Program-made: the position numbers and the translations under genes
NCBI RefSeq assembly: GCF_002407065.1
Contig: NZ_CP023564.1
Coordinates: 62,001-126,000 of the forward strand
Direction: 5' to 3'
DNA from: Brachybacterium ginsengisoli
Lineage (GTDB): Bacteria; Actinomycetota; Actinomycetes; Actinomycetales; Dermabacteraceae
DNA length: 64,000 nucleotides
In this document: positions 15,857 through 23,686 of the stretch, one piece after another
Position numbering within the stretch: the first letter of the stretch is position 1
Layout: each line of letters opens with the position of its first letter
The notes under the pieces: model-generated
The model's database searches: none
What the model was told of the DNA's origin: nothing
What the model saw: only the letters and a program-made list of their open reading frames with translations

Positions 15857-17596
15857 ATGCATCACGACCCCGCCGACCCGTCGGCCCCGCAGACCGCTCC
15901 TGCCCCCGCCACCGGGGCCGAGAAGCCCGCACGGCGCGGCTTCCTCCGCGGGGCGGGCCTGGCCGGAGCCGGAGGGATCGCGGCCCTCACCGCACCCACC
16001 GCCGCCCAGGCGGACAAGGGCAAGGGCGCGGGGAAGCCCGAGAAGCCCGGGCCGCCGAAGGGGCCGGGCACGGACGGGTTCGTCTGGCTCGTGGGCGACC
16101 ACCACCTGCACAGTCAGTACAGCAACGACGCCATGTACCGCATCGAGGACCAGGCGCGACGCGCCGTGGCCGGCGGCCTCGACTGGATCGTCATCACCGA
16201 CCACGGCAACGAGCCCTTCGCCGCGCACAGCATCGAGCCCCAGCGCGAGGACATGCTCGCCGCCCGCGAGCGCTTCGGCGACGAGCTGCTGCTCTTCAAC
16301 GGCCTCGAGTGGAACATCCCCGCCGGCGAGCACACCACGCTGATCATGGCGCCCGGCGAGCACGAGGCCGAGGTGCTCCAGGAGTTCGTGGAGCGCTACG
16401 ACGCGAACGTGGTCGACGCCCGCCCCGGCACCTCGGAGAACGAGGCGCTCGCCCTCGAAGCGCTCGGCTTCCTCGAGCAGACCCGTGCGACGGGGCGGCT
16501 CGAGGACGTGCTCGTGCTGCCCAACCACCCCGCCCGCAAGGGCATCGACTCCCCGTCCGAGCTGCGCGCCTGGCAGGACGCCGCTCCCGAGGTCGTGATC
16601 GGCTTCGAGGGCGCGCCCGGGCACCAGGCCGCCTCCCTGCCCGCCGGGATGGCCCGCGGCCGCGGCCTCTACGACGGGGGCTCGAGCGAGCACTCCTTCC
16701 CCGGCTACCCCGAGGAGAGCTACCGCACCTGGGGCGGCTTCGACTGGATGACCGCGACCGTCGGCGGCGTATGGGACTCCCTGCTCGCCGAGGGCCGGCG
16801 CTGGTGGATCACCACCACCTCCGACGGCCACCAGGGCTGCGGCGACTGGGTGAAGAACCCCGTGGACGAGCTCCAGCAGACGGGCTACGACGACATCCCC
16901 TACAACGACGCCGGCGACACCTTCCAGACCACCGGGGTGTTCCCGCCGCCGGTCAACGCCGGGCGGCCCGTCGTGGAGTACAGCTCCTTCACGCCCGGCG
17001 CCTACAACCGCACCTGGGTGGGCGCGACCGACCGCAGCCACCGCGCGGTCATGGAGGGCATGCGCGCCGGGCGGATGTGGGTGTGCTTCGGTGACCTCAT
17101 CGCCTCGCTCGACATGACCCTGCGCGTGGTGGGCCGCGGAGGGAAGCCGCACCGCGCCGGCCTCGGTGCGACCCTCGAGGTCGACGGTCCCACCGAGGTC
17201 GAGCTGGTGCTCTCGATCGAGACGGCCTCCCGGGTCAACCACGCCGGACTCCTCCCGCAGCTGGCGCGGGTGGATCTCATCCTCGGGAAGGTCACCGGCC
17301 CCGCCGAGGACCGCGAGACGATCACCGCCCCCGCGACGAAGGTCGTGACGTCCTGGGACACCTCCGGCCGGGACGGCACGCTCGAGCTCAACCACCGGTT
17401 CACCCTCGAGGAGGACTCCTACCTGCGGGTGCGCGGCACCGACGGGAAGCGCAGCCAGCCGGGCTTCCTCGGCGCGGACGTCGACCCCCACGGCCCGGCG
17501 ATCGACGTCCCCGGCGAGGTCGATGCGTGGGAGGACCTCTGGTTCTACACGAACCCGATCTTCGCGAGCGTGCGCTCCGCGGCATCCGGCGGCTGA
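15857..17596 (+). CDS. Tat-exported PHP-domain phosphoesterase
   Basis: A 579-residue protein. A twin-arginine signal (ARRGFLRGAGLAGAGG, residues about 26-41) precedes a PHP domain: WLVGDHHLHSQYSND gives the HxH metal site, DWIVITDHGNEPF the TDH motif, and further His occur at NHPARKG and SDGHQGCGD. PHP enzymes hydrolyse phosphoesters with a polynuclear metal centre. The last 140 residues (from about 415) look like a beta-sandwich appended domain. ATG 15857 lies within the first good export-signal frame. It sits upstream of the LacI-uxaC-uxuB genes but the gap to LacI is 169 bp and holds an operator-like motif, so it is probably a separate unit. Confidence 0.83.
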   Translation: MHHDPADPSAPQTAPAPATGAEKPARRGFLRGAGLAGAGGIAALTAPTAAQADKGKGAGKPEKPGPPKGPGTDGFVWLVGDHHLHSQYSNDAMYRIEDQARRAVAGGLDWIVITDHGNEPFAAHSIEPQREDMLAARERFGDELLLFNGLEWNIPAGEHTTLIMAPGEHEAEVLQEFVERYDANVVDARPGTSENEALALEALGFLEQTRATGRLEDVLVLPNHPARKGIDSPSELRAWQDAAPEVVIGFEGAPGHQAASLPAGMARGRGLYDGGSSEHSFPGYPEESYRTWGGFDWMTATVGGVWDSLLAEGRRWWITTTSDGHQGCGDWVKNPVDELQQTGYDDIPYNDAGDTFQTTGVFPPPVNAGRPVVEYSSFTPGAYNRTWVGATDRSHRAVMEGMRAGRMWVCFGDLIASLDMTLRVVGRGGKPHRAGLGATLEVDGPTEVELVLSIETASRVNHAGLLPQLARVDLILGKVTGPAEDRETITAPATKVVTSWDTSGRDGTLELNHRFTLEEDSYLRVRGTDGKRSQPGFLGADVDPHGPAIDVPGEVDAWEDLWFYTNPIFASVRSAASGG

Positions 17597-17638
17597 GCGG
17601 GAGCGGAGCCCGGCCGGGGGCGGCGCCGACCATCGGAC

Positions 17639-17655
17639 GGTTGCCACTGGTTGCC
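17639..17655. promoter_or_regulatory. Operator-like motif upstream of the LacI regulator gene
   Basis: GGTTGCCACTGGTTGCC is a 7-bp repeat spaced by 3. Fifteen of 16 bases recur as GTTGTCACTGGTTGCC (opposite strand) before uxaC at 18828-18843. Two copies in front of the two promoters of one catabolic cluster suggest a shared regulator, most simply the LacI protein encoded between them. Confidence 0.5.
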
Positions 17656-17765
17656 CTTGCTGCGGGGTAAGGTGGTGCCTCGATGATCGGGCTCTCCCGG
17701 CCCTGCGCGGGTCAGGGCGGCGGCCCCCGAGGCAGCGCCGCGAGCGGCGAGGACGGAGCCGCACG

Positions 17766-18770
17766 ATGGCGGAGAAGCGCGTGACGATCTACGACGTCGC
17801 GAAGGCGGCCGGTGTCGCGCCGTCCACCGTATCCCGTGCGTTCTCCCGCCCCGGCCGCGTCAGCGCCGCCACGCACGCCAAGGTGATGGACGCCGCCAAG
17901 GAGCTCGACTACCGCACCGAGGCGCCCGCCGCCCAGGAGCGCGGAGAGCGCCACCACCGCCTCGGCATCGAGGTCCCCGACCTCACCAACCCCTACTTCG
18001 CCGAGCTCGTCTCCGGCATGCAGGAGGCCGCCCACGAGCAGGACTTCCTGCTGCTCCTGCTCGACACCGTGGAGGACGAGGTCCGCGAGCGCTCGAGCCT
18101 CGAGAGCGCCATCAACGTGGTGGACGGGATCGTGCTCTCCGGCACGAGGCTCTCCGACGCCACCCTGAACCACCTCACCAAGCGCATCCCGGTGGTGGTG
18201 CTGAACCGTCGCGTGGCAGGGCTCGACTCGGTGACGCCCGACTTCGAGCACGGCATGGGGCAGGCCATGACCCATCTGGCCGAGAACGGGATCCGCACCG
18301 TCACCTATGTGGCGGGTCCGGTGAACTCCTGGTCCGACGGGGAGCGCTGGCGGGCCGCCCGGGTCGCCGCGCGCCAGCACGGCCTGCAGGTGCAGCGGCA
18401 CGGACCCTTCGCCCCCACCACCGCCGGCGGCGAGCAGGCCTTCGAGGAGCTGCGCGACTCCCTCCCGCATGCCGTGATCTGCTACAACGACCTGGTCGCC
18501 TTCGGCTTCCTGATCTCCGCGCTGCGCGCCGGGATCCGGGTCCCCGGGGAGCTGTCGGTCATGGGGCACGACGACATCCAGCTCTCCCGCCTCGTGGGCG
18601 GCGGCCTCACCACCGTGGTCAGCCCCAAGCGGGCCCAGGGACGCGCGGCCGTCGAACGGCTCGTGCGCCGGATCGAGAACCCCTCGGCGCATCGCAGCCC
18701 CGTCGAGGGCACGCTGCCGGTGCGGCTCGTCCCGCGCGGCACCACCGGCCCCCGCGAGGGCGCGCGCTGA
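17766..18770 (+). CDS. LacI family transcriptional regulator (hexuronate cluster)
   Basis: A 334-residue regulator: N-terminal helix-turn-helix and hinge (VTIYDVAKAAGVAPSTVSRAF, then RVSAATHAKVMDAAKELDY), followed by a periplasmic-binding-like ligand domain (RLGIEVPDLTNPYFAELVSGM to SVMGHDDIQLSRLVGGGLTTV). It starts at ATG 17766 and lies 111 bp upstream of uxaC in the same direction. It probably senses a hexuronate or its degradation product and controls itself and uxaC-uxuB through the repeated motif at 17639 and 18828. Confidence 0.88.
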   Translation: MAEKRVTIYDVAKAAGVAPSTVSRAFSRPGRVSAATHAKVMDAAKELDYRTEAPAAQERGERHHRLGIEVPDLTNPYFAELVSGMQEAAHEQDFLLLLLDTVEDEVRERSSLESAINVVDGIVLSGTRLSDATLNHLTKRIPVVVLNRRVAGLDSVTPDFEHGMGQAMTHLAENGIRTVTYVAGPVNSWSDGERWRAARVAARQHGLQVQRHGPFAPTTAGGEQAFEELRDSLPHAVICYNDLVAFGFLISALRAGIRVPGELSVMGHDDIQLSRLVGGGLTTVVSPKRAQGRAAVERLVRRIENPSAHRSPVEGTLPVRLVPRGTTGPREGAR

Positions 18771-18827
18771 GGGTCTCGCGCTGAGGATGTCGACCCGTCG
18801 GCCGATCAGGATCGTCTGCTCGGCACC

Positions 18828-18843
18828 GGCAACCAGTGACAAC
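18828..18843. promoter_or_regulatory. Operator-like motif upstream of uxaC
   Basis: GGCAACCAGTGACAAC, the near-identical reverse-oriented counterpart of the motif at 17639-17655, 38 bp before the uxaC start. Confidence 0.5.
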
Positions 18844-18881
18844 GCCGCGCAGGAGTTTCGCCGGCTTGCGAGGATGGCGGG

Positions 18882-20318
18882 ATGAGCAACGACGCCTACG
18901 TCCCGCACCCTGACCGCCTGCTGCCTGCGGACCCGGGCGTCCGCGAGATCGCCCGGACGCTGTACGAGCTGGAGAAGGACCAGCCGATCGTGTCCCCCCA
19001 CGGCCACGTCGACCCCCGCATGCTCCTCGACGACGAGCCGTTCCGCGACCCGACCTCGCTGTTCATCACGCCCGATCACTACGTGAACCGCCTGATGCAC
19101 TCCCGCGGCGTGGACCTCAAGGACCTCGGCGTGGGCCAGGGCCCGCTCGACGAGGCCGCCTCCCGCAGGGCCTGGAGCCTCATGGCCGAGCACTGGCATG
19201 CCTACGCCGGCACCCCGTCCCGCTACTGGATGGAGCATGAGTTCTCCGAGGTCTTCGGCCTCGGGACGGTGCTGAACCCGCGCACTGCCGACGCGATGTA
19301 CGACGCGATCGCGGAGAAGCTCGCCCAGCCCGCGTTCCGCCCCCGCGCACTCTTCGACCAGTTCAAGATCGCGGTCATGGCGACCACCGACGACCCGGTC
19401 GACGACCTCGCCCCGCACGACGCGCTCGCCGCCGACGAGTCCTTCACCGGCAGCGTCATCCCCACCTTCCGGCCCGACAAGTACCTCGAGCCCGCCCGCG
19501 CAGACTTCCGCGAGCTGACCGACGCCCTCGGCGAGGCCGCCGGCGTCGACACCGGCACCTACGACGGCCATCTCGAGGCGATGCGCATCCGCCGCCAGTA
19601 CTTCCGCGACCACGGCGCCGTCTCCTCCGACCACGCCCACATCGACCCCGGCACCGCCCGCCTGAGCGACGAGGACGCCCGCCGCCTCTACACCGCCGCC
19701 CGCGACGGCGCCATCGGGGCCGACGAGGCTGTGGCCCTGCGCCGCCACCTGCTCGCCGACCAGGCCCGCCTGGCCTCCGAGGACGGCCTGGTCATGACGA
19801 TCCACCCGGCCGTCGCCCGCAACCACAGCGACGCGATGTTCGAGCAGTTCGGCGCCGACGTCGGCTTCGACATCCCCGTCGCGGTGGACTACGTCCACCA
19901 TCTCCGCCCGATGCTCAACGACGTGGGCCACCACCCGAACTTCCGCACCGTGCTCTTCACGATCGACGAGACGGTGTTCTCCCGCGAGATCGCGCCGCTG
20001 GCCGGCGTGTACCCCTCCGTGTACGCCGGAGCTCCCTGGTGGTTCATCGACGCGCCTGACGCGATCCTGCGCTACCGCCGCGCCGTCGCCGAGACCATCG
20101 GCTACAGCCGCACCAGCGGCTTCATCGACGACACCCGCGCGTTCTGCTCCATCCCCGCCCGCCACGACATGTCCCGCCGCCTCGACGCGACGCACCTCGC
20201 AGGCCTGGTCGCCGAGCACCGGATGCGTCTCGAGGACGCCCAGGAGCTCGTGGTCACCCTGCCCGATCAGCAGCCGCGCGAGGTCTTCCGCCTCGACGCT
20301 GCAGGAGAGAAGAACTGA
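18882..20318 (+). CDS. uxaC: Glucuronate (uronate) isomerase
   Basis: A 478-residue UxaC. It converts D-glucuronate to D-fructuronate and D-galacturonate to D-tagaturonate. The amidohydrolase-like fold is recognisable: IVSPHGHVDPRMLLDDEPF with the metal-binding HxH, SLFITPDHYVNRLMHSRGV, RYWMEHEFSEVFG, ALFDQFKIAVMATTDDPVDDL, and the C-terminal APWWFIDAPDAILRYRRAV and GFIDDTRAFCSIPARHD blocks. Length matches the family (about 470). Start ATG 18882 follows GAGGATGGCGGG. The stop overlaps the next start (TGATG), so the two enzymes are cotranslated. Confidence 0.93.
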   Translation: MSNDAYVPHPDRLLPADPGVREIARTLYELEKDQPIVSPHGHVDPRMLLDDEPFRDPTSLFITPDHYVNRLMHSRGVDLKDLGVGQGPLDEAASRRAWSLMAEHWHAYAGTPSRYWMEHEFSEVFGLGTVLNPRTADAMYDAIAEKLAQPAFRPRALFDQFKIAVMATTDDPVDDLAPHDALAADESFTGSVIPTFRPDKYLEPARADFRELTDALGEAAGVDTGTYDGHLEAMRIRRQYFRDHGAVSSDHAHIDPGTARLSDEDARRLYTAARDGAIGADEAVALRRHLLADQARLASEDGLVMTIHPAVARNHSDAMFEQFGADVGFDIPVAVDYVHHLRPMLNDVGHHPNFRTVLFTIDETVFSREIAPLAGVYPSVYAGAPWWFIDAPDAILRYRRAVAETIGYSRTSGFIDDTRAFCSIPARHDMSRRLDATHLAGLVAEHRMRLEDAQELVVTLPDQQPREVFRLDAAGEKN

Positions 20319-21589
20319 TGAGCACACCCAGCCCCTCCGACGTGGGCCGCCTGGTCCACCTCGGCATCGGCAACTTCGCCCGCGCCCACACCCTGCACGC
20401 CACCGACATGGCCGGCGGCTGGTCCGTGGTCGCGTTCACCGGCCGCTCGGCCGCGATGGCCGATGCGCTGAACGCCCAGGGCGGCAAGTACGGCCTGATC
20501 GTCCGCGGCGCCGAGAAGGACGAGGTCAGCGTCATCGACGTCATCGACGAGGTGTTCCCCGCCTCCGACGTCGACGCCCTCGTGCGCCTGCTCGCCGATC
20601 CCTTCACCGCCGTGGTCACCCTGACCATCACCGAGAAGGGCTACGCCGCCGGCTCGGACCCGGCCACCTCCGCCCCGGCTCGTCTCGCGCTCGGCCTGAA
20701 GGCCCGCCGCGAGGCCGGGGTCACCGAGCAGATCGCGCTGGTCTCCTGCGACAATCTCACCGGCAACGGCGAGGTGCTGCGCGAGGCCGTCCTCGCCGAG
20801 CTCGACGAGGAGACCGCCGCCTGGTTCGCCGACCACGTCGACGTCATCTCCACGATGGTCGACCGGATCACCCCGTCGGCCGACGAGAAGGCGGGGGACA
20901 CCGTCCGCGAGCAGGCCGGCTTCGAGGACTCCGTCCCCGTGGTCACCGAGCCCTTCACCGAGTGGGTCATCGAGGACCGCTTCCGCGGCCGTCGCCCCGA
21001 GTGGGAGAAGGCCGGCGTGCAGTTCACCGACGACATCGAGGTGCATGAGCTGCGCAAGCTGCGCCTGCTCAACGGCGCCCACACCCTCATGGCCTACGCC
21101 GGACAGGTCGCGGGCGTGGAGCGCGTGGACGAGGCCATCTCGCACCGCGAGGTGCGGGCGCTGGTCGAGCAGCTGTGGGCCGAGGCCCGCGAGACGCTGC
21201 CGCTCCCGGCGGACGAGCTCGACGCCTACACCGCGGCTCTCGAGGAGCGCTTCCGCAACCCGCGCCTGGCCGACAACCTCCTCCGCATCGCCGCCGACGG
21301 CTCCGTGAAGCTGCCCGTGCGCGCGCTGCCCGTGATCGCCGAGCTCGGCGGCCCGGACCAGGCGCCCGGCGAGGTCGCGGCGGTCGCCGCGTGGACCGCC
21401 TGGGTCACCGATCGCGTGGCCGGCGGCGGCGAGGTCAAGGACCCGCGGGCCGCGGAGATCGCCTCGGCCGCCGCGCTCGAGGACGCCACCGAGCGGGTGA
21501 GCTCCCTGCTCGCCCTGCTCGACGTCCCCGCGATCGACCCGCTGGTCGATGCGGTCCTCGCCGAGGAGCGGCGCCTGCCGCGTCCCTGA
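20318..21589 (+). CDS. uxuB: Mannitol dehydrogenase family oxidoreductase (fructuronate reductase-like)
   Basis: A 423-residue NAD(P)H-dependent long-chain polyol dehydrogenase. RLVHLGIGNFARAHTLHATDM is the N-terminal nucleotide-binding motif, LVSCDNLTGNGEVLREAVL the middle block, VDRITPSAD and PFTEWVIEDRFRG the substrate loop, and KLRLLNGAHTLMAYAG the catalytic Lys-x-x-x-x-Asn-x-x-His motif. Next to uxaC it most likely reduces fructuronate to mannonate (UxuB), though tagaturonate or mannitol activity cannot be excluded from sequence. No mannonate dehydratase (UxuA) is in the window. A long palindrome follows the stop. Confidence 0.85.
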   Translation: MSTPSPSDVGRLVHLGIGNFARAHTLHATDMAGGWSVVAFTGRSAAMADALNAQGGKYGLIVRGAEKDEVSVIDVIDEVFPASDVDALVRLLADPFTAVVTLTITEKGYAAGSDPATSAPARLALGLKARREAGVTEQIALVSCDNLTGNGEVLREAVLAELDEETAAWFADHVDVISTMVDRITPSADEKAGDTVREQAGFEDSVPVVTEPFTEWVIEDRFRGRRPEWEKAGVQFTDDIEVHELRKLRLLNGAHTLMAYAGQVAGVERVDEAISHREVRALVEQLWAEARETLPLPADELDAYTAALEERFRNPRLADNLLRIAADGSVKLPVRALPVIAELGGPDQAPGEVAAVAAWTAWVTDRVAGGGEVKDPRAAEIASAAALEDATERVSSLLALLDVPAIDPLVDAVLAEERRLPRP

Positions 21590-21670
21590 GCGACGCCCCA
21601 CAGCGCGGTCGGCGCCCCTCTCGCCCCCGCCGCGACGACTGGTCGGCGGGTCGGCGGGCCGACCGCACCG

Positions 21671-21722
21671 ACGGCATTGTGCGCCTGGCTTCCACTCGTG
21701 GAAGCCAGGCGCGCAAAGCCGT
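21671..21722. repeat. Long palindrome, type A, copy 1
   Basis: Arms of 25 nt (21671-21695 and 21698-21722) around a 2-nt loop; the core reads TTGTGCGCCTGGCTTCCAC and its complement with a few mismatches. It sits 82 bp after uxuB in a convergent gap, so it may help terminate both sides. It shares GTTGTGCGC..CTTCCA with copies at 22879, 26201 and 62532. A stretch of CCTGCCCGCC short tandem repeats follows at about 21745-21805. Confidence 0.85.
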
Positions 21723-21820
21723 TCAGGGCCCGGGGCGATGCCCGGCCCTGCCCGCCCCTGCCCGCCCCTGCCCGCCCTCGGCCCGGCCCGGCTCGGCCCT
21801 GCCCGCCCTCGGCCTCGGCC

Positions 21821-22732
21821 CTACCGGCATGCGCGGAGGCGAGGGGTGCCGAGGTGCTCGAGGCGGCCGAGGAGGTCGTCGGGTGATCCGAGGTCGCTGT
21901 CGGTGACCCGCACGACCCTCCACCCCAGCTCGTGCAGGACGTCATCCTTGCGGCGGTCCCTCCGGAATCGTGCCCTGTCGGTGCGATGCCAGTCGCCGTC
22001 GTACTCGATCGCGATCTTCAGTGACGGGTAGGCGAGATCCAGCCGGAACTGCTCGCCGGTCGCCGGGGCGCGCACCGGGACGTTGATCCCGGGCTCCGCG
22101 AATCCCTTCCCGATCAGGAGGAGGCGCAGCTCGGTCTCCTTCGGGGACTCCACCCGCTCCCTGGCTGCGAGGATTGCTCGGCGCACCTTCTTGATCCCTG
22201 GCATCGGCGTCGCCTCCTCGACGAGCCTCGTCAGCTCGCCCAGGGTGACTCGGGGGCGCGCCGTCACCGGGCCGATCAGGGCGTCGCAGGCCTGGACCAG
22301 CTCGAGAGGAGTCAGCACGCCGGCGAGATCGCTCAGCAGCCTGACCGGCGAGCTCATCGTCAGCCCGAGCCATCGTCGGGTCGCCTCGGGGCGCCTGGCG
22401 TGGACCTTCACCTGCGGCCCCATCCTCCGGCGCCGCTCGGGCGGGACCGTGCAGTGGAGCTGCTTCAGGATCGTGTACCGCTGGACGGCCGGGAGCGGGA
22501 GCCCGAGCACCTCAGCGGCCGTGGCATGGCTGATGACCGACCCGGGCCCGGCCTCGCGCTGCAGCACGCGAGCGATCACCTGCAGCTCGGCAGGCGCCGC
22601 CGTCGGCGTGCAGAACCCGGGGATCACCTCGGTGAACTCGGTCGAGGCGAGCCGACGCGGATGGACACCGCTCGCGAGGAGCAGCGTCCGGGGCAGGAGG
22701 CTTCTTGGCGGCGGGGACCAACGGGGCGTCAT
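21821..22732 (-). CDS. AbiEi-like antitoxin domain plus DUF559 endonuclease-like protein
   Basis: A 303-residue protein. The N-terminal half looks like the winged-helix region of AbiEi-type proteins (LASGVHPRRLASTEF, AELQVIARVLQREAGPGSVISHATAAEVLGLPLP). The C-terminal half has the DUF559/Vsr-like nuclease fold: ELRLLLIGKGFAEPGINVPV, then DLAYPSLKIAIEYDGDWHRT with the Asp/Glu-rich strand, and DVLHELGWRVVRVTDSDL. It may be a stand-alone defence or DNA-processing protein; no partner toxin is beside it. It lies between two type A palindromes (150 bp from its 3' end and 147 bp from its start). Confidence 0.72.
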   Translation of the reverse strand: MTPRWSPPPRSLLPRTLLLASGVHPRRLASTEFTEVIPGFCTPTAAPAELQVIARVLQREAGPGSVISHATAAEVLGLPLPAVQRYTILKQLHCTVPPERRRRMGPQVKVHARRPEATRRWLGLTMSSPVRLLSDLAGVLTPLELVQACDALIGPVTARPRVTLGELTRLVEEATPMPGIKKVRRAILAARERVESPKETELRLLLIGKGFAEPGINVPVRAPATGEQFRLDLAYPSLKIAIEYDGDWHRTDRARFRRDRRKDDVLHELGWRVVRVTDSDLGSPDDLLGRLEHLGTPRLRACR

Positions 22733-22878
22733 GGCCCGACGCTAGGGAGTCTTCGCCGCCCTCGCCGACCATCGGCTGGCGCTGTGGATGACAGGCCTCT
22801 GTGGAGGATCGGTCAGATCCGCCAGCGCCGAAAGCTTGGTGCGGGGCCCGCCGTCACTCCACTCACGTTCCCTGCGCT

Positions 22879-22932
22879 GACGGCGTTGTGCGCCCTACTT
22901 CCCTGTGTGGAAGCAGGGCACACAACGCCGTC
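22879..22932. repeat. Long palindrome, type A, copy 2
   Basis: Arms 22879-22902 and 22909-22932 match at 22 of 24 positions around a 6-nt loop. The outer part is GACGGCGTTGTG; the core matches the other type A copies. It lies between the DUF559 gene start and the response-regulator gene end, so it is on the other flank of the DUF559 gene relative to copy 1. Confidence 0.85.
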
Positions 22933-23020
22933 GCAGATCGGACGTTGTGGCAGGCGGGGGGCGGTGGGGCGCTACCCAGCGCCTTGCCGACCGGCTCAGC
23001 TCCGACCCGTTCCTCCCCGC

Positions 23021-23686
23021 TCACGACCCCTCGGGCACCCTCACGATCTCGTTCTGGTAGGCCCACACCACGGCCTGCAGACGTGAGCGCACGCCGAGCT
23101 TCGGCAGCATCCGTGCCACGTGGGACTTCACGGTGGAGATCTCGACGACCAGCTCCCGGGCGATCTCCTCGTTGGACATGCCCTGGGCGAGCAGACCCAG
23201 GATGTCGACCTCGCGGGCGGTGAGGAGCCCGTCGGTCCCCTGGACGGTGACCGGCCGGAGGCTGCGCCGGCGCACGAACTCGGCGAGGATGCGCCGCGTG
23301 AGCGCCTGGTCGAGGGTGCCCTGGCCGGCGGCGACCCTCCGCACGGCGCTCACGATGACCTCAGGGTCGGCGTCCTTGAGGAGGAACCCTGCGGCGCCGG
23401 CCTCCAGGGCCCCGAAGACGTAGTCGTCCAGGTCGAAGGTGGTCAGGATCAGCACCGGGACCGGCGGGTCCATCGCCGTGAGCTGCCGGGTGGCCGCGAT
23501 CCCGTCGAGCACGGGCATGCGGATGTCCAGGCAGGCCACGTCAGGGCGCAGCTCGCCGACGAGGTGCACGGCCTCCTGCCCGTCAGCCGCGGCGGCGACC
23601 ACCTCGAGATCGGCCTCGGTGCTGAGGAGGCCGGTGAGGCCGGCACGGACCAGGGGCTGATCATCCGCCAGCAGCACTCGGATCAT
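23021..23686 (-). CDS. NarL/FixJ family response regulator
   Basis: A 221-residue two-component response regulator. The receiver domain (residues 1-120) has the acidic pocket LLADDQ, the phosphorylation site CLDIRMP (D54), and LTTF and KDADPEVI with the conserved Thr/Ser and Lys; the C-terminal LuxR-type helix-turn-helix reads TAREVDILGLLAQGMSNEEIARELVVEISTVKSHVARMLPKLG. ATG 23686 overlaps the kinase stop by 4 bp (23683-23686). Last gene of the CPBP-kinase-regulator operon; targets unknown. Confidence 0.92.
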   Translation of the reverse strand: MIRVLLADDQPLVRAGLTGLLSTEADLEVVAAAADGQEAVHLVGELRPDVACLDIRMPVLDGIAATRQLTAMDPPVPVLILTTFDLDDYVFGALEAGAAGFLLKDADPEVIVSAVRRVAAGQGTLDQALTRRILAEFVRRRSLRPVTVQGTDGLLTAREVDILGLLAQGMSNEEIARELVVEISTVKSHVARMLPKLGVRSRLQAVVWAYQNEIVRVPEGS

